A stretch of 64,000 nucleotides of DNA from Rebecca billardiae RCC1528 (lineage: Eukaryota > Haptophyta). This document shows positions 12,117 through 23,373 of the stretch, one piece after another. The notes beneath the pieces were generated by a model that saw nothing but the letters and a program-made list of their open reading frames with translations, did not search any database and was not told the DNA's origin. Position numbers and translations under genes: made by a program. The first letter of the stretch is position 1. Each line of letters starts with the position of its first letter. The stretch is taken from the NCBI GenBank assembly GCA_965240325.2, contig OZ251227.1:1798001-1862000 (forward strand), in the 5' to 3' direction.

Positions 12117-13618
12117 ATGTGCTGTGCGTACTCCTGCCGAGCGAGGGCCATCTGGCTCAGCGCCGACGCGCGCCGGCTGCCCATGGTCCGCCGCATCGGG
12201 TCGCCGTCCTCGCGCCAGGAGACGTTGGCGTGCTGCGGCGGCAGCTGCAGCGGCGGCGGGTTCGACTGCGACAGCCGCAGCCCCCCGTCCGCGTACGCGC
12301 TCATCGCTGTGCTGCCCGTGCGCGCGCGCAGCCCGAGCGGTCGGCTGCTCGCGGGCGTTTTGGGCGACGACGCTGTCGCCTGCACCTGCACCTGCCGCCG
12401 CCGCCGGCCGGCGATAAAGGCGATGAGCGCGCAGAGGCCGAGCGAGCCCACGTAGATGGCGAGGCCGATGAACACGACCGTCTCCGTCTTGTGCCGCTGG
12501 AACCACGGCATCCCCTCCTTCGGGTTGATCGTCGTGTTGGTACCCTGCGTCTCGACCGGCTTGAACTCGATCAGCTCGACCACCGACGAGTTCAGCGCGG
12601 GGATGGCCATGCCGTGGATGGGGATGGCCTCGCTCGGGCCCTTGCCGCGCTCGAGGAAGGAGAGCCCGTGCGAGTCGCACCGGAACACGCCGTCGCTCTG
12701 CACGTTCAGCCGGCCGCGCATCTCCTCCGCCACCGTCTGGCCGGGCAGCGTGTCGTGGTGCCCCTCGATCAAGAACGCGTCAGACTCGGCGATGCCGTGC
12801 GACGCCTCGGAGGCGACCTCGTACCAGCCGGTGCGCGCGGGCTTGGCGTACGCGGTCATCGGCACGAGCTTGATCATGATCAGGATCCGCGGGCACCGCC
12901 CTTCCACCAGCCGGTCGAACACCTCCTTGTGCGACGACGACAGCGCCATCGGCAACATCTGCGCGCCGCCCTTGTCCGGGCACGACGGCTGCGGCGAGCC
13001 AATCAGACAGCACTCCCACTTGGGGTGGGTCTCGACGGTGTAGCAGAAGGCGCACGAGTCCCACGAGAGCGAACGGCAGTAGTTGTGGTCGCCCAGGCCC
13101 TGCCACTCGTTGTCGGGAGTCGGGGTGTGGCTGTGCCGGTGCGGCGACTGCGAAGACCACTTCTGGCACGTGTACCCGCCGATCGTCTTGTTCACGTGCC
13201 CGCGGTAGTCCTCGCGGTCCTGCCGCGTGAAGCACTCCTGCACCCGCTCATCCGCCAGCGAGGCTGCCAGCTCCGCGGGCGAGCCGCGCCGCGCGTGCAC
13301 CACGCCGTCCTTGGTGCACATGTAGCTGCGGAACGCCTCGTGCGACTGGACTGTGTCCGCGTACGTCGTGGATTCAGAGACGATGACGCCAGCGCAGACG
13401 GAGGAGTGGACGCGCGCGGTGTGCAGCATGGCATCACATTCATCGGAGCACAGCTCCTTCTGCTTCGAAACCTTGCACACCTTCCACACCGACGACACGA
13501 GGTCGGCGCAGTGCTTGCTCATTGACGCATCGGCCGCGCACAGGGAGGCGCTGCCGAGCAGGACGAGGAGCGAAGCCACGCGGCGAGCACCGGGCGAGGC
13601 CCATGCCGTGCACGTCAT
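6835..13618 (-). CDS. Patched/NPC1-like RND transporter with kringle and ShK-like domains
   Basis: Exons 13618-8010, 7805-7685, 7519-7350 and 7255-6835; 2106 residues; phases agree at every junction. A signal peptide (1-29) is followed by a Cys-rich ectodomain with a kringle at about 129-205 (YRGHVNKTIGGYTCQKW, NYCRS, CAFCYT, WECC). A first membrane segment lies at about 380-403. A polyQ/Pro-rich linker leads to the RND core. The first core helix is near 740. A sterol-sensing-type bundle carries LLGVSVDNMIIIVDTFDRT near 1098. Helix 7 is near 1480, and an ShK-like six-Cys module sits at about 1732-1777 in the second lumenal loop. Helices 8-12 are in the last exons. The core predicts proton- or ion-driven export of sterols or lipidated ligands. 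No close named family fits the whole architecture. Confidence 0.85.
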
Positions 13619-14253
13619 GCGCACCGTGCCACACCCCGCGCCGTCGCCCGCGGCAGCCGCGTCTCGCACCCACGAGCGCGAGCGCAAGAGCCCCGCACCA
13701 GCAGCAAACGGGCGCGCGCCACTGGCTTCCACCCTTGCGAGCGGCTTCAATCGAAAGGCTGGCGCTTGCTCGACTGAGATTTGCCGCCGCCATTCCGGGC
13801 GGGCTGCCCGTTGCGTTGATGACGTTGCAAGATTCGGCGCCACGGGCACGCGCCGTCGAGTGCCAGTACCCCGCGCCGCCACCCGGACTGCCGCTCATTG
13901 CATGCGAAAATTCCGATCGCCTTCGTGGTTCTGGTCTGTCGAAATCCGTCTCCGAGAGGCGAGCCGATCACACCTGATGGCACAGTTCTCGTCCGCACAG
14001 TCGCCCGGACCGCCTTGCGCAGGGTCGGCCGCGGAGTCACGCGACGGGCTCGCCTGCGGGGCGGGCCAGGCTGAGTACTAGTACTGTGCCGTCAGAAGCG
14101 CCCGCGAGCGCGTAGCCGTTGCCAGTGGCAATGGTAGCTTAGGTCGACGGTGCCCACTTGAGAAACTCACCGACCGAGGCGCACGGCACGGGCTGGCGTA
14201 GGGTCTGAACGCCCAACATCGTAGCGGGCCGAGGGCTGGGCTCCTGCACGGTG
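13619..14253. other. Intergenic region without a supported gene
   Basis: This 635-bp stretch lies between the 5' end of the kringle/RND gene and the 3' end of the LRR gene, both on the minus strand. It should hold the promoter of the former and the terminator of the latter. Short open frames on both strands show no domain or compositional support. Confidence 0.5.
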
Positions 14254-15618
14254 TCAAAGAATCGCGCAGCCCGCGCAATCCCCGCTGCTGCCGCCGCCGC
14301 CGCCACCGTCACCGCCCTGACCGATGCGCTGGGGGAGCCGTGCACTCGTGTCAAGGGTGGCGCCGCGCGGGGCGATCGCTGCGCGGATTCGCTGCTCGTC
14401 CGTAGGCGTGAACTCGTTGCGGCCGATTTTGAGCTCGCGCAGGCTCTGCAGGCCGTTGCAGACCTGCAAGATGGCATCGACGGTGCGCGAGCCCAGGTTG
14501 TTGTGCACCAGCGCGAGCGTGTGCAGCTGCGCCAGCATGCCGAGCGCCTGCGGCACGTCGTCGAGCTCGTTGGACGAGACGTCGAGCGCGCGCAGCTCGG
14601 CCAGCGTGTGCACGCCGCTGAGGTCGGTGAGGTTGTTGGTGTGCAGGCCGAGCTCGATAAGCTGCGGGCAGTGCTCAATCCCGTTGGTCGTGCCCAGCTC
14701 GTTCTCCGCCGCGTTGAGCACGCGCAGCCCCGGCGCCGAGCGGAGGCCCGCCAGCGAGGTCACGTTGGCGTGCTGCACGTTGAGCCAGCGCAGGTTGGGC
14801 GCAAACCCGAGGCCGTCCAGGTTGGTCAGGTCGTTGTCGTGCGCGTCGAGCCACTCGAGCGAGGCGACGTTGCTCGCGCCGCGGAAGTTGAGCAGGTTGT
14901 TCGTCGACACGTCGAGCCAGCGCAGGTGCGGGCACGCCGTCAGGCCCTGCAGGTTGGTCAGGTGGTTGCCGCGCAGCGTGAGACGGATCAGGTTTGGGAA
15001 GCGCCCGAGCCCGTTCAGGTGCTCGATGTCGTTCCAGAAGTAGTTGGCGTGCGTGACGAGCGTGCCGTCGCCACTGTACTGCGCGTGCGCGGTATCCGTC
15101 AGGTCGCCATTCGTGAAGCTCGCCGTCACCTCCTGCTGCGCCTGCTGCTGCCCCGCCGGCGCGGCTTGCGCTTGCGCGACGGGGACCGCGCTCGCGATGG
15201 GCGCGCCGGCCTGGGGCGCGGTGACGGGCGTGGCTGTCGCGACGGCAACGGCATACGGCGACGGCTGGAAGCCCGACGTCTGCGCGTAGTACTGCGGCGG
15301 CGGCGTCGCCGGCACCGGCGTGCCCTGCGCCACCGGCACCACGTTGGGCGTGAGGAGCACCGGTGGCGGTGCCACCTGGCCAGGGTACGCGGGCGTGGCG
15401 ATGACGGGCACCGGCGTGCCGAGGGCCATTCCGCCACCCGGCTGCGAGATGACGACACCGGTCGTCGCCACCGGCTGCGCGCTCGCGACAGGCATCCCCT
15501 TGGCCACGGGCATCATGGCTTCGGTGTCGCGGCGGCGAAGAGCCAGGCGGAAGGGGCGCGGCGGGGCGGCTTGCTTGGGCTGGCGCACCGGCACGATGGC
15601 AGCCGCCCCTATGTTCAT
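14254..15618 (-). CDS. Leucine-rich-repeat protein with C-terminal CaaX box
   Basis: 454 residues, one exon. Residues 1-165 are low-complexity and rich in Pro, Val, Ala and Gln. About nine LRRs follow at roughly 185-400 (for example LIRLTLRGNHLTNLQGL, LRWLDVSTNNLLNF, LIELGLHTNNLTDLSGV). They have the 22-residue SDS22-like pattern used by regulatory scaffold proteins. The extreme C-terminus is CAGCAIL. The final CAIL is a CaaX motif whose terminal Leu favours geranylgeranylation, so the protein is probably membrane-tethered. A Gly-rich spacer precedes it. The partner and pathway cannot be deduced. It is divergent with the cysteine protease gene across 172 bp. Confidence 0.8.
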   Translation of the reverse strand: MNIGAAAIVPVRQPKQAAPPRPFRLALRRRDTEAMMPVAKGMPVASAQPVATTGVVISQPGGGMALGTPVPVIATPAYPGQVAPPPVLLTPNVVPVAQGTPVPATPPPQYYAQTSGFQPSPYAVAVATATPVTAPQAGAPIASAVPVAQAQAAPAGQQQAQQEVTASFTNGDLTDTAHAQYSGDGTLVTHANYFWNDIEHLNGLGRFPNLIRLTLRGNHLTNLQGLTACPHLRWLDVSTNNLLNFRGASNVASLEWLDAHDNDLTNLDGLGFAPNLRWLNVQHANVTSLAGLRSAPGLRVLNAAENELGTTNGIEHCPQLIELGLHTNNLTDLSGVHTLAELRALDVSSNELDDVPQALGMLAQLHTLALVHNNLGSRTVDAILQVCNGLQSLRELKIGRNEFTPTDEQRIRAAIAPRGATLDTSARLPQRIGQGGDGGGGGGSSGDCAGCAIL

Positions 15619-15790
15619 TCAAGTCCGGGAGTTTAGCAAAGTCCGGCGCCTAAAAACGGCAGCATCTCCGGCTTGGCAGCAAGGGCCGATTTAAAAAGCA
15701 AGCAGCAGCACGGCAGCGTGGCGAGCTGAACGGCTCTGCCGGAGAGCTGCCCGACAAAGCAGCGCGAGGCCATCGCTGCCGCGCGCACTC
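15619..15790. promoter_or_regulatory. Divergent promoter region (LRR gene / papain-like protease)
   Basis: 172 bp separate two opposite start codons. The stretch has somewhat lower GC than the flanking coding DNA. No TATA box or clear operator is visible. The regulatory role is inferred from orientation only. Confidence 0.4.
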
Positions 15791-18277
15791 ATGGGCCGGC
15801 CAAGGCCTGCCAGCTGGGCCGCAGCACGGTGGCTGGCCGTGGCTGCCCTCGTACCGCTGAGCTCGGCACACGTCTCGTGGCGCAAAACGCACCACCGCGA
15901 CCACCATGATGACTACGACGATTACAATCAGCCCGACCACCGGTATGACTACCACTCGCCGATGCGTAGCGAGGTCGGGATCGATCTGCCCGCGGAGACG
16001 CACGTGTCGTGGAGCTCGATCCCGTCGCCGTTTCGCGAGGCGATGCAGGACCTCGCCGGGAAGGGCGACGTGCATGCGACGCACGCCGTCGAGAAGTGGG
16101 ACGATTGGAAGCAATGGAAGCACAAGTACCTCAACGGATCGTACGCGAGCGCTGCGGCGGAGGTGCAGGCGTTCCGCGCCTTCATCGAGAACGACATGGT
16201 CATCGACACGCACAATGCGGACCACGCTTCGTCGTACTACTCGCTCGGCCACTCCGCGTGGAGCGCGCACAGCTTCCACGAGTTTGAGAACCTGATGTTT
16301 CCCGTCAAGTACTCGGACATCATGCCGCCCTCGTACGCGTCCGTGAGCACGCACAAGTACCTCGACCAGCACGGGCGGCCGCTTGCGCTGCCGGAGTCGG
16401 TGGACTGGACACAAAAGGGCGCCGTGTCGCCCGTGATGAACCAGGGCGAGTGCGGCAGCTGCTGGTGCGCGCCACAGCCCTGCGCGGCGGGCGGCACGGC
16501 TGCGCAGCTGTCGGCGCGCGCCGCGCGCGCGCGATCCCCGCGCTGACACTCTGCTCGCGCCGCGCCCACGCCCCGCGCCCTCGGCAGGGCGTTCGCCGCC
16601 ACCGGCGCGATCGAGAGCATCTGCTCGATCGAAGGGTTCACGCCGCACGGCAACGGCCCGGTGCAGCTCTCGCCGCAGGAGCTCACGTCGTGCGACGTCG
16701 GCACGCTGAGCAACCCATATGCCGACGACGGCTGCGACGGCGGGCTGCCGCAGAACGCCTTTGGGTACACCAAGACGACCGGCGGGCTGTGCACCAACAG
16801 CGAATACCCGTACGTCAGCGGGAACGGCCACTCGTACCCGTGCACGCACTGCACCAAGCGGCTGACGGTCGATGGGTACCGGATGGTCGAGCCTGGCAAC
16901 GAGCTCGCGCTGATGCACGCGGTCGCGCAGCAGCCGGTCGCAGTGGGCATCCAGGCCAACTCGATGCAGCTGCAGCTCTACCGCTCCGGCGTGTTCGACT
17001 CGCCCAGCTGCGGCAAGGAGCCCGACCATGCCGTGCTGCTCGTCGGCTACGGCACCACCTCCACCAACGTGCCCTACTGGAAGGTGCGCGGAAGCGTCCA
17101 ACCTTGCAGCTCATCTGCGCGTGCGCCGCCCGCGGCCCCGACGCGGCCATGCGCGACGCGACGCGACGCGACACGACGCCGCGCGCGCTCAGCCAGTCGG
17201 CCCGGCGTGCTCACCGCCCCTGGCGCCCCGCTGTGCCCCTCGCGCGTGCGGCGCAGCTCAAGAACTCGTGGGGCAGGTCGTGGGGCGACGACGGCTACTT
17301 TTACCTCAAGCGCGGCGTCAACCAGTGCGGCATCACCTCCATGCCTTCCTACCCGGTCAACTGCTCGACGGTGAACGGCGGCGACCCGCGGGGCAAGCCG
17401 ACGCCCGAGCCGCCCTCGCAGGCCGACTGCCCGGCCCCGGTCGACGGCGACATCAAGCTCACCTCGTACCCGGCGGGCAACCTGCTGATCAACTTTGAAG
17501 GCTCGTGGCACCCGCTCTGCTCGCAGCACCTCGAGATCGAGACGGCTGAGCTCATGTGCAGGGCACTGGGCTACTCGACCGCATGGTCATTCTCCGACCG
17601 GACAGTGCCGACCAAGGGTGCGCCGCGCGCGCGCGCGCGGAGCCGCGCACGCGCACGCGCGCCGCTCGTGCGCACGCCATGGCTCACCCGCGCCACCCCC
17701 TCACCGCGCCTGTGTCTGCGTTCAGTCGGGCCCATGTTCCCGAGCCTGCGGTGCAACAAGACGGCCATGTCGCTCCCGAGCGTGGGCGGGATGAATGTGT
17801 TCGACATGTGCCACTTCAAGGGCGCGCACACGAGCGACTGGTGCGTGCCGCGCGCCGCCGAGCCGCGCGCCCTGCTGCCGCCGCCGGCCTCGCGCCCTCG
17901 GAGCTCACACCGAGTGCCGCGCCGCGCCGCGCACCCCTGCGCCCCGCCTCAGGTTGTGCGAGCTTTTCGGGCCGGCGATGGCGGCGTATCTGGTGTGCCA
18001 CGGCACGACGCCTCCACAAGAGGTGCTCACGTGCGGCACGGCAGGCTGGCCCAAGCGGCCACGCAATCCGACGCCGGGGTCGACGGGCGGCTCCTCGCTG
18101 CGGCAAGAGCTGGGCGTGCGGGAGGTTGGGGAGTGGGGCACGGCGGCCGGGCTCGGCAAGCGGGCGCGCGCGGCGCTCGTCGTCGGCGCCGGCGTCGTTG
18201 GAGCGCTGGCGATCGCCGCAGGCGCCTACGGCGTCCTGGTCTCGCTGCGCACCCGTGAGCAAGGGCCAATGTTGTAA
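15791..18277 (+). CDS. Papain-like cysteine protease with SRCR-like domain and C-terminal membrane anchor
   Basis: Exons 15791-16464, 16588-17083, 17257-17617, 17726-17840 and 17953-18277; 656 residues; all phases agree. A signal peptide (1-26) precedes a His/Asp/Tyr-rich stretch. An I29-type inhibitory propeptide follows ([18 protein letters not shown]). The C1A peptidase starts at about 200 (LPESVDW). Oxyanion-hole Gln218 and nucleophile Cys224 lie in NQGECGSCW, His372 in [10 protein letters not shown], and Asn393 in LKNSWG. A Cys-rich SRCR-like domain follows the protease ([25 protein letters not shown], then LRC, CHF and LVC). A membrane helix near 617-640 ([21 protein letters not shown]) and a short basic tail end the protein. 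It is probably a type I membrane protease of the secretory, vacuolar or cell surface system. Confidence 0.9.
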
Positions 18278-19350
18278 TCGCCTCTCCGCGCCGCCTCGCG
18301 CGCCATGGCCGCAGCAGCACGCGGCGCGCCATGGCCGCAGCAGCACCGGCACCGTTGGCGATCATTGCGAAGCCTGGCACGCCACGGCGCGCAGCTGCAG
18401 CACGGGGAGTCCCACAGCCGGCTCCTGAGACAGCGCGCTCGGATGGCATCATCCATCTCGGCGTCGCCGCCTGTCTGCTCTCTGCCTATTGGACGCGGAC
18501 TCCGTCGAGTCGATCGCGCAGCTCTCCCATGTCGTCGTCGATATGTGCGCTGCTGAGCTACGACGACTTGTCAGCGAGCGCACGCGTCGCACAGATTCGA
18601 TCATCGGCGCCGGCGGAGACTGGCAAAACGGAGGCGGCTGCGCCGCTGTGCGTCCTCCGTGCTGCCGCTGCGCTCGCCGCAGGCGGCTGCCAGCAGATAT
18701 ATGCCGGCGCCGCCATCATCAGATGGTTGGGCCCCGCTCTGAGTTCGACGGCGCGGTCACTGCAGCTATGACCTAGCGGCTGCTGGAGGCGGGCTGATTT
18801 TGATAGCGCTAGACGATGCATGTATATCAGCTACACAGTAAAGAAATCGATTTTCGGCGTTACCATAACCCGTCCGCACTTCCGCCCAGTGGGGATGCGG
18901 GGGATTTTTTTTCATGCCGCGTTCGCGGCACTTCGCGCCGCATAGCATGCATGATAATTGCTGATTTAGTGATATATAGCTTATAATGGTCAAATATGGC
19001 AAGTGCCAAGTCTATCTATAATGCGATGACGATGAATATATATATATATATATGGTTCAGATTGCTACTGGTACGTACGTGGTAGTATGACGCGCGATAT
19101 AGATGAATATTCATCATCAGGGATTCAGGCCGGCTGACGATCATGAATAAGTCATGATGGCGGCGACGACCAGGCGAATCACGGCACGGATCAATGTCGG
19201 ATCCGAGATGATCCGGCGGTCTACGATTGCGATCACTTGATACGATATGATGACGAGTCTTGACGATGTCAGGCACTAGCCACTAGGCAGTCAACGCGCG
19301 TGCGTACGTATCATCATGGACATAGTCATCAGAGTCCGTCCAGCGTCGTC
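18278..19350. other. Intergenic region, AT-rich in its second half
   Basis: The region lies between the convergent 3' ends of the protease and VPS41 genes. A short direct repeat (GCGCCATGGCCGCAGCAGCA) occurs twice near 18299-18347. From about 18790 GC falls sharply and a (TA)n run sits at about 19034-19052. I searched for a further VPS41 exon here that would carry the missing RING finger and did not see one. No gene is supported. Confidence 0.5.
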
Positions 19351-22300
19351 CTAGTAGTCTGCTGCTCTGGGCGTAGCCGTGCTCCGATCAGCAGTCACAA
19401 CACTCGTCGCTGCCATGCTCGCGGCTGATGCCGACGCTGACGCCAAGCCCGCAAGGGAGCCGGATGGGGGCGGGGCGGCTTCCGCAGGCCGCACCGCCGG
19501 CGGCTCTGCCCCGACGATGGCGATGGCCCGGCGCTGTGCGCGCGAGAGCTCGGCCGCGAGCTCGCACGCGTCTGCGGCCACCACGCGTGATCCCGTGGAG
19601 ACCTGCTCCGCTCGCTGCGAGCAGTCGCGCAGGATGCGCAGGATCTCGGCGCGCCAGCCGGGGACCACCATGCCGCGCGGCAGCCGTCGCAGCAGCCGCG
19701 ACGCCAGCAGCGTGCGGTCCGCTCCTACGTCCTCGCCTGCGGCGCCGCGAGCGAGCGCGCGCGCGCGGCGCGGGGAGGGATGCGCGGGCGAGCGCGGGCG
19801 GCGGTGCGCGTCGGCATCGGCGGGGCGGCGGCGCGAGCATGCCTCCCCGCGCGCGCGCGGCACAGCGCGCACCTGAGAGGTGCCTGAGCAGCTCGGCGGC
19901 CCGGCTCGCCGAGTGCAGCGCGTGCGCGAGCAGCGCGTCCGTCAGCTCGGCGTCCGCCTGCTCCCGCACAAACGCGAGCGCGTACGGCACGTCGTCGAGC
20001 TCGGAGAGGATGCGGTCGAGCGCGGCGCGCTGCGCGCCCATCCGCGAGAGGATGTAGACCACCTCGCGCTGCAGCCCGTGCGCCTCGCACGTCGCGAGCG
20101 CCGCCTCGAGCGAGTACTCCGACGACTGCGCGAGGAAGAGCCGCAGCTCGGCGGGCGCGAACCGCGCGTACAGCTCCACCTGCTGCGAGTGGAAGGCAGC
20201 ACCCGCGCGCGCGTCTCGCAGGAAAAGCGCGTGGAGGTATTCGTGCACGGCGCGCGGCTCGGCGGAGAGCTGGCGCACGACCGAGGCCGGCTCGACCGTC
20301 GCGTGGTGCGCCGCGAGCAGCTCGATCGCCGCCGCGCGGTCGAGCTGCACGAGCAGCTTGGCGTGGTGGCGCACGCCGCCCACCATCGAGTGCTCGCGCA
20401 CAAACGCGAGGATGCGACGCGAGCGCAGCGCGAGCCACAGCTGCAGCGACGTGTCCAGCCGGCCCGAGCGCGCGTACAGCTCGGCGAGCGCGGAGGTGAG
20501 CGCGGCGAGCGTCGCCGCGGCGGGCTCGTCCTCCCGCCCTCGCTCGGCCGCGCGCGCGACGAACCCCGCCGCCGCCATCGCCGCCTCCTCCGCGCTCACC
20601 TCGGACAGCCCGCCCGTGCGGCCGGTCAGCCGGCGCAGCTCTGCGAGCAGCGCGGGCGTGAGCACCTCGGCCGCGCGGTACAGACCCACCGGCCACGCGC
20701 ACACCAGCCTGTATAGCTCGGACGCGTCCTGCGCGCGGGCCAGCGCCGCGCGCGCGCGCGCGCCGCGCCGTGGGCCCACCGCGCGGCGCGCCGTGCGTCG
20801 GGGCGCGCGCGGCGCGCGCGGCGCGGGCACGGCTGCGCGTCACGCGGGCACGGCTGCGCGCGCACCGTGCGCAGCAGGTGCAGCAGGACCAGTTCATAGA
20901 CGGCGCGGTCGAGCAGCGCGGGCGGGCGCGTGGGCAGCTGGTCCACCACCACCGGCAGCTTCCCCGCCTTGGCGAACTCGAGCAGCCAGCGGTTCCACAG
21001 CGCCGAGTTGACGCCGAGTAGCTCGCGCGCCATCGAGGCCGCCTTGGCAAAAGCGCCGCTGTCGAGCAGGTGCCTCAGGTAGAGCTCACTCACCTCGAGC
21101 AGCTGCTGCGCGCGCAGCGCGGGCGCGCGCGAGCGCGCAAAGGTGAGCGCGGCCTCGAACCGGCCGTGCTCGAGCAGCCAGCGCACGTGGTCGTGCACGT
21201 CCCTCGAGCGCACCACCACGATGTCGAAGGGCGAGACAACATACAGCAGGGGCTCGCGCGCGCCCTCCGCGCCCGGAGTCGAGCCGCGCGGCGGCGCGCC
21301 CGCGCCGCCGCCGTCGGCCGCGGCGCGCGCGTCGGCGGCGGGCTCGGCCGCGCCGCCGCGCGGCGGCGTCGCGCCGCCGGCTGCACCCGCGCCCGCGCCC
21401 TTGCTCGGCGGCGGCGGCTGCAGCGCGACGCAGTACGCGGCCGCCCTGTGGCGCGCGTAGTGGTGCAAGGAGAGCGCGTCCGAGGACAGCTCCACGTTCT
21501 CAGTCGTGAGCAGCCGCAGCTCGGGGCGCTCGGCGTGGCCCTCGGCGGACGCGCCGCTCGCGAAGGACTCCTCGTCGTTGCTCTCGCACGAGTAAACGAG
21601 CACGGCGAGCAGCATCTTCGCCGCCGCCGCCGCCGTCGAAGCTGAGCTCGGCTCCGCGCCGCCGGAGGCGCCGTCGCCGTCGGAGGCTGCGCCAGCGGCT
21701 GCGGCGCGGCTGCGGCTGCCGGCACTACTGCCAGCACCGCCGGCGCTGCTCGGCGAGCCCGCGGCATCCGGCGAGGCCGCGCTGGCGGCCGAGGCCGCGC
21801 TCTTGCCGCCGCCGCCCTCCCCCTCCGCCGCCGCCCCCGCCTCGAACCCGCCGAGCGGCAGCCGGACGGGCGCCACCCCGCAGATGTACCCGTCTGTCCT
21901 CAGCACGTGCACAATCTCGATGTATCTCGTCGGCGCCGACTGGCCGGTCACGCCGACGGGGAGCGGCATGCCCGCCGCGACGGAGGGCGCGGGTGTCGGC
22001 GCGCGCTGGCGCACGACGCCCACTTTGATCGTGTCCGCCCAGCCGATCACGAGGCAGCTGGCGGACGCCCACGCGAGCTGCGGCCTGAACGCGTCGGCGC
22101 TGGGCGAGTTGGGCGGCCGGTCGATGTAGCTGATCCGCTGCTGTGCGTAGCAGTCGAAGACCTTGACGCCGAGGTCGTTGGCCCAGGCGAGGAGCGCGCC
22201 GTGCCACTTGATCGCGTGGATCGTGCCCTCGCCCGCGTGCAGCACGTCGTCCTTCGCGCCGAACCAGCCGCGAGAGTTGAGGATGAGCTGACCGCCCAGC

Positions 22301-22836
22301 CCGCCGCACGCGAACACGCGCCGCCCGGCCGAGAACTCGGGATCGAGCGCAATCGCTTTGACGGGCTGGTGGTAGAAGTGCGTGGTGGCCTCAGAGGCGT
22401 TGTACAGCGAGTGGATCGCCACGGTGCCGTCCTCCGAGCAGCTGCCGACGTACTCGCCGGCCGCGTCCACACAAATGTCATTCACCACCGATGAGTGCGT
22501 GGCAAAGCGCCGCACCTCGTTGCCGTTGAAGTCGAGGAGCACCAGCAGTCCAGAGCCGGTGCCGAGCGCGAGGAAGCGCGTGTGCACCGCGAGGCAGCGC
22601 GCGGTGTCCGACTTGAGCAGCTCCGCCACGCTCGCGCCCAGCCGCTGGTACTTGAGGCGCGGCTCCTCCTCCTCCTCCTCCTCCTCCTCGCCCTCCTCCT
22701 CCTCCCCTTCCTCCTCCTCGCCTGACTCGCGAGCAGCCTCACCGTGCACGTCGGCACCGGCTTCTGCGTCTACGACGCCATCGCTCGAGGATGGCGGCAC
22801 TCCGTCGCCGTCCTCCTCCACAGCGGCCGACCTCAT
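19351..22836 (-). CDS. VPS41: HOPS-complex subunit VPS41
   Basis: Exons 22836-20866, 20728-19873 and 19736-19351; 1070 residues; phases 0 and 1 agree. It is a subunit of the HOPS tether that drives late endosome/vacuole fusion. After an acidic poly-Glu stretch the N-terminal propeller begins with PRLKYQRLGASVAELLK. It contains FLALGTGSGLLVLLDFNGNE, GSCSEDGTVAIHSLY and IKWHGALLAWANDLGVKVFD, all diagnostic of VPS41. The CHCR/alpha-solenoid follows: YVVSPFDIVVVRSRDVHDHV, LAELYARSGRLDTSLQLWLA, VVYILSRMGAQRAALDRILS. The C-terminal RING-H2 finger normally found in VPS41 is absent; the protein ends in an Ala/Ser-rich tail. A Gly/Ala/Ser-rich insert of about 120 residues lies in the propeller. Confidence 0.93.
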
Positions 22837-23373
22837 GCTCGGTCAATCGCGTGCGCCTGCCGCGACACCATCGTTGGCGACGGCAACGCGCGCGAACTTC
22901 GGAATTGTTTTTGGTTATTGGCCTCGCGCTCACCTCATTTTTAAGCGAGCTGTCACAGAGTGTTTGTTTTTTGGTTTTTTGAGCAGCCGCAACGCGGCGG
23001 TGCACTGGGTTCAGCTAATAAGCCGCGCGTCGCGCGTGTGACTGCACGACCGACTGTCAGTGTCAGCTGTCTGTCTAGTGGTATAACAAGTATGTTCGCT
23101 GCCACGGCACTGCGACGCCGATCATCAGAATAATGGTGCCATCGGAGCTGATGGCCCTGCGTTCCGACGATTGGCGCGAGGAGCCGCGCCCGGTCCCGGA
23201 GACGGCGGAGAGGTACAGGATCGACAAGTCGCGGTACTCCAGTAGACATCAGGCGGAAAAACCTGTGAGTGTCGCTTTCGTCATCGGACTTGTTGAGGAC
23301 ATGCTGAGCCGCGGATGTCGCGGCGCTCCCCGGCCGCCGAGCCGATAGGGGGCTCGGCACGTGGTGTGCGCGT
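22837..23373. other. Intergenic region upstream of VPS41
   Basis: This 537-bp gap lies between two minus-strand genes. It must hold the terminator of the fused aldolase gene and the promoter of VPS41. A T-rich stretch (TTGTTTTTTGGTTTTTTG) lies at about 22964-22981. Small open frames show no support. Confidence 0.45.

Noticed and set aside
12067-12117. CAG/CTG trinucleotide tract as a stand-alone microsatellite
   Set aside because: It is in frame inside the RND transporter gene and encodes its polyglutamine linker, so it is described there.
10262-13525. 1087-codon plus-strand open frame opposite the kringle/RND gene
   Set aside because: The minus strand encodes recognisable domains throughout. 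The plus-strand translation is a His/Arg/Val-rich shadow produced by GC-rich codon usage.
6743-13882. Single 2379-residue minus-strand ORF as the whole RND transporter
   Set aside because: It reads through introns in the last 1.2 kb and loses the real C-terminal helices. Splicing at GTGCGC/GCAG restores the RND helices in phase, with the stop at 6835.
18278-19350. Search for a VPS41 RING-coding exon or tRNA genes
   Set aside because: No Cys/His spacing pattern of a RING and no cloverleaf with a TTCGA-type box was found by eye.
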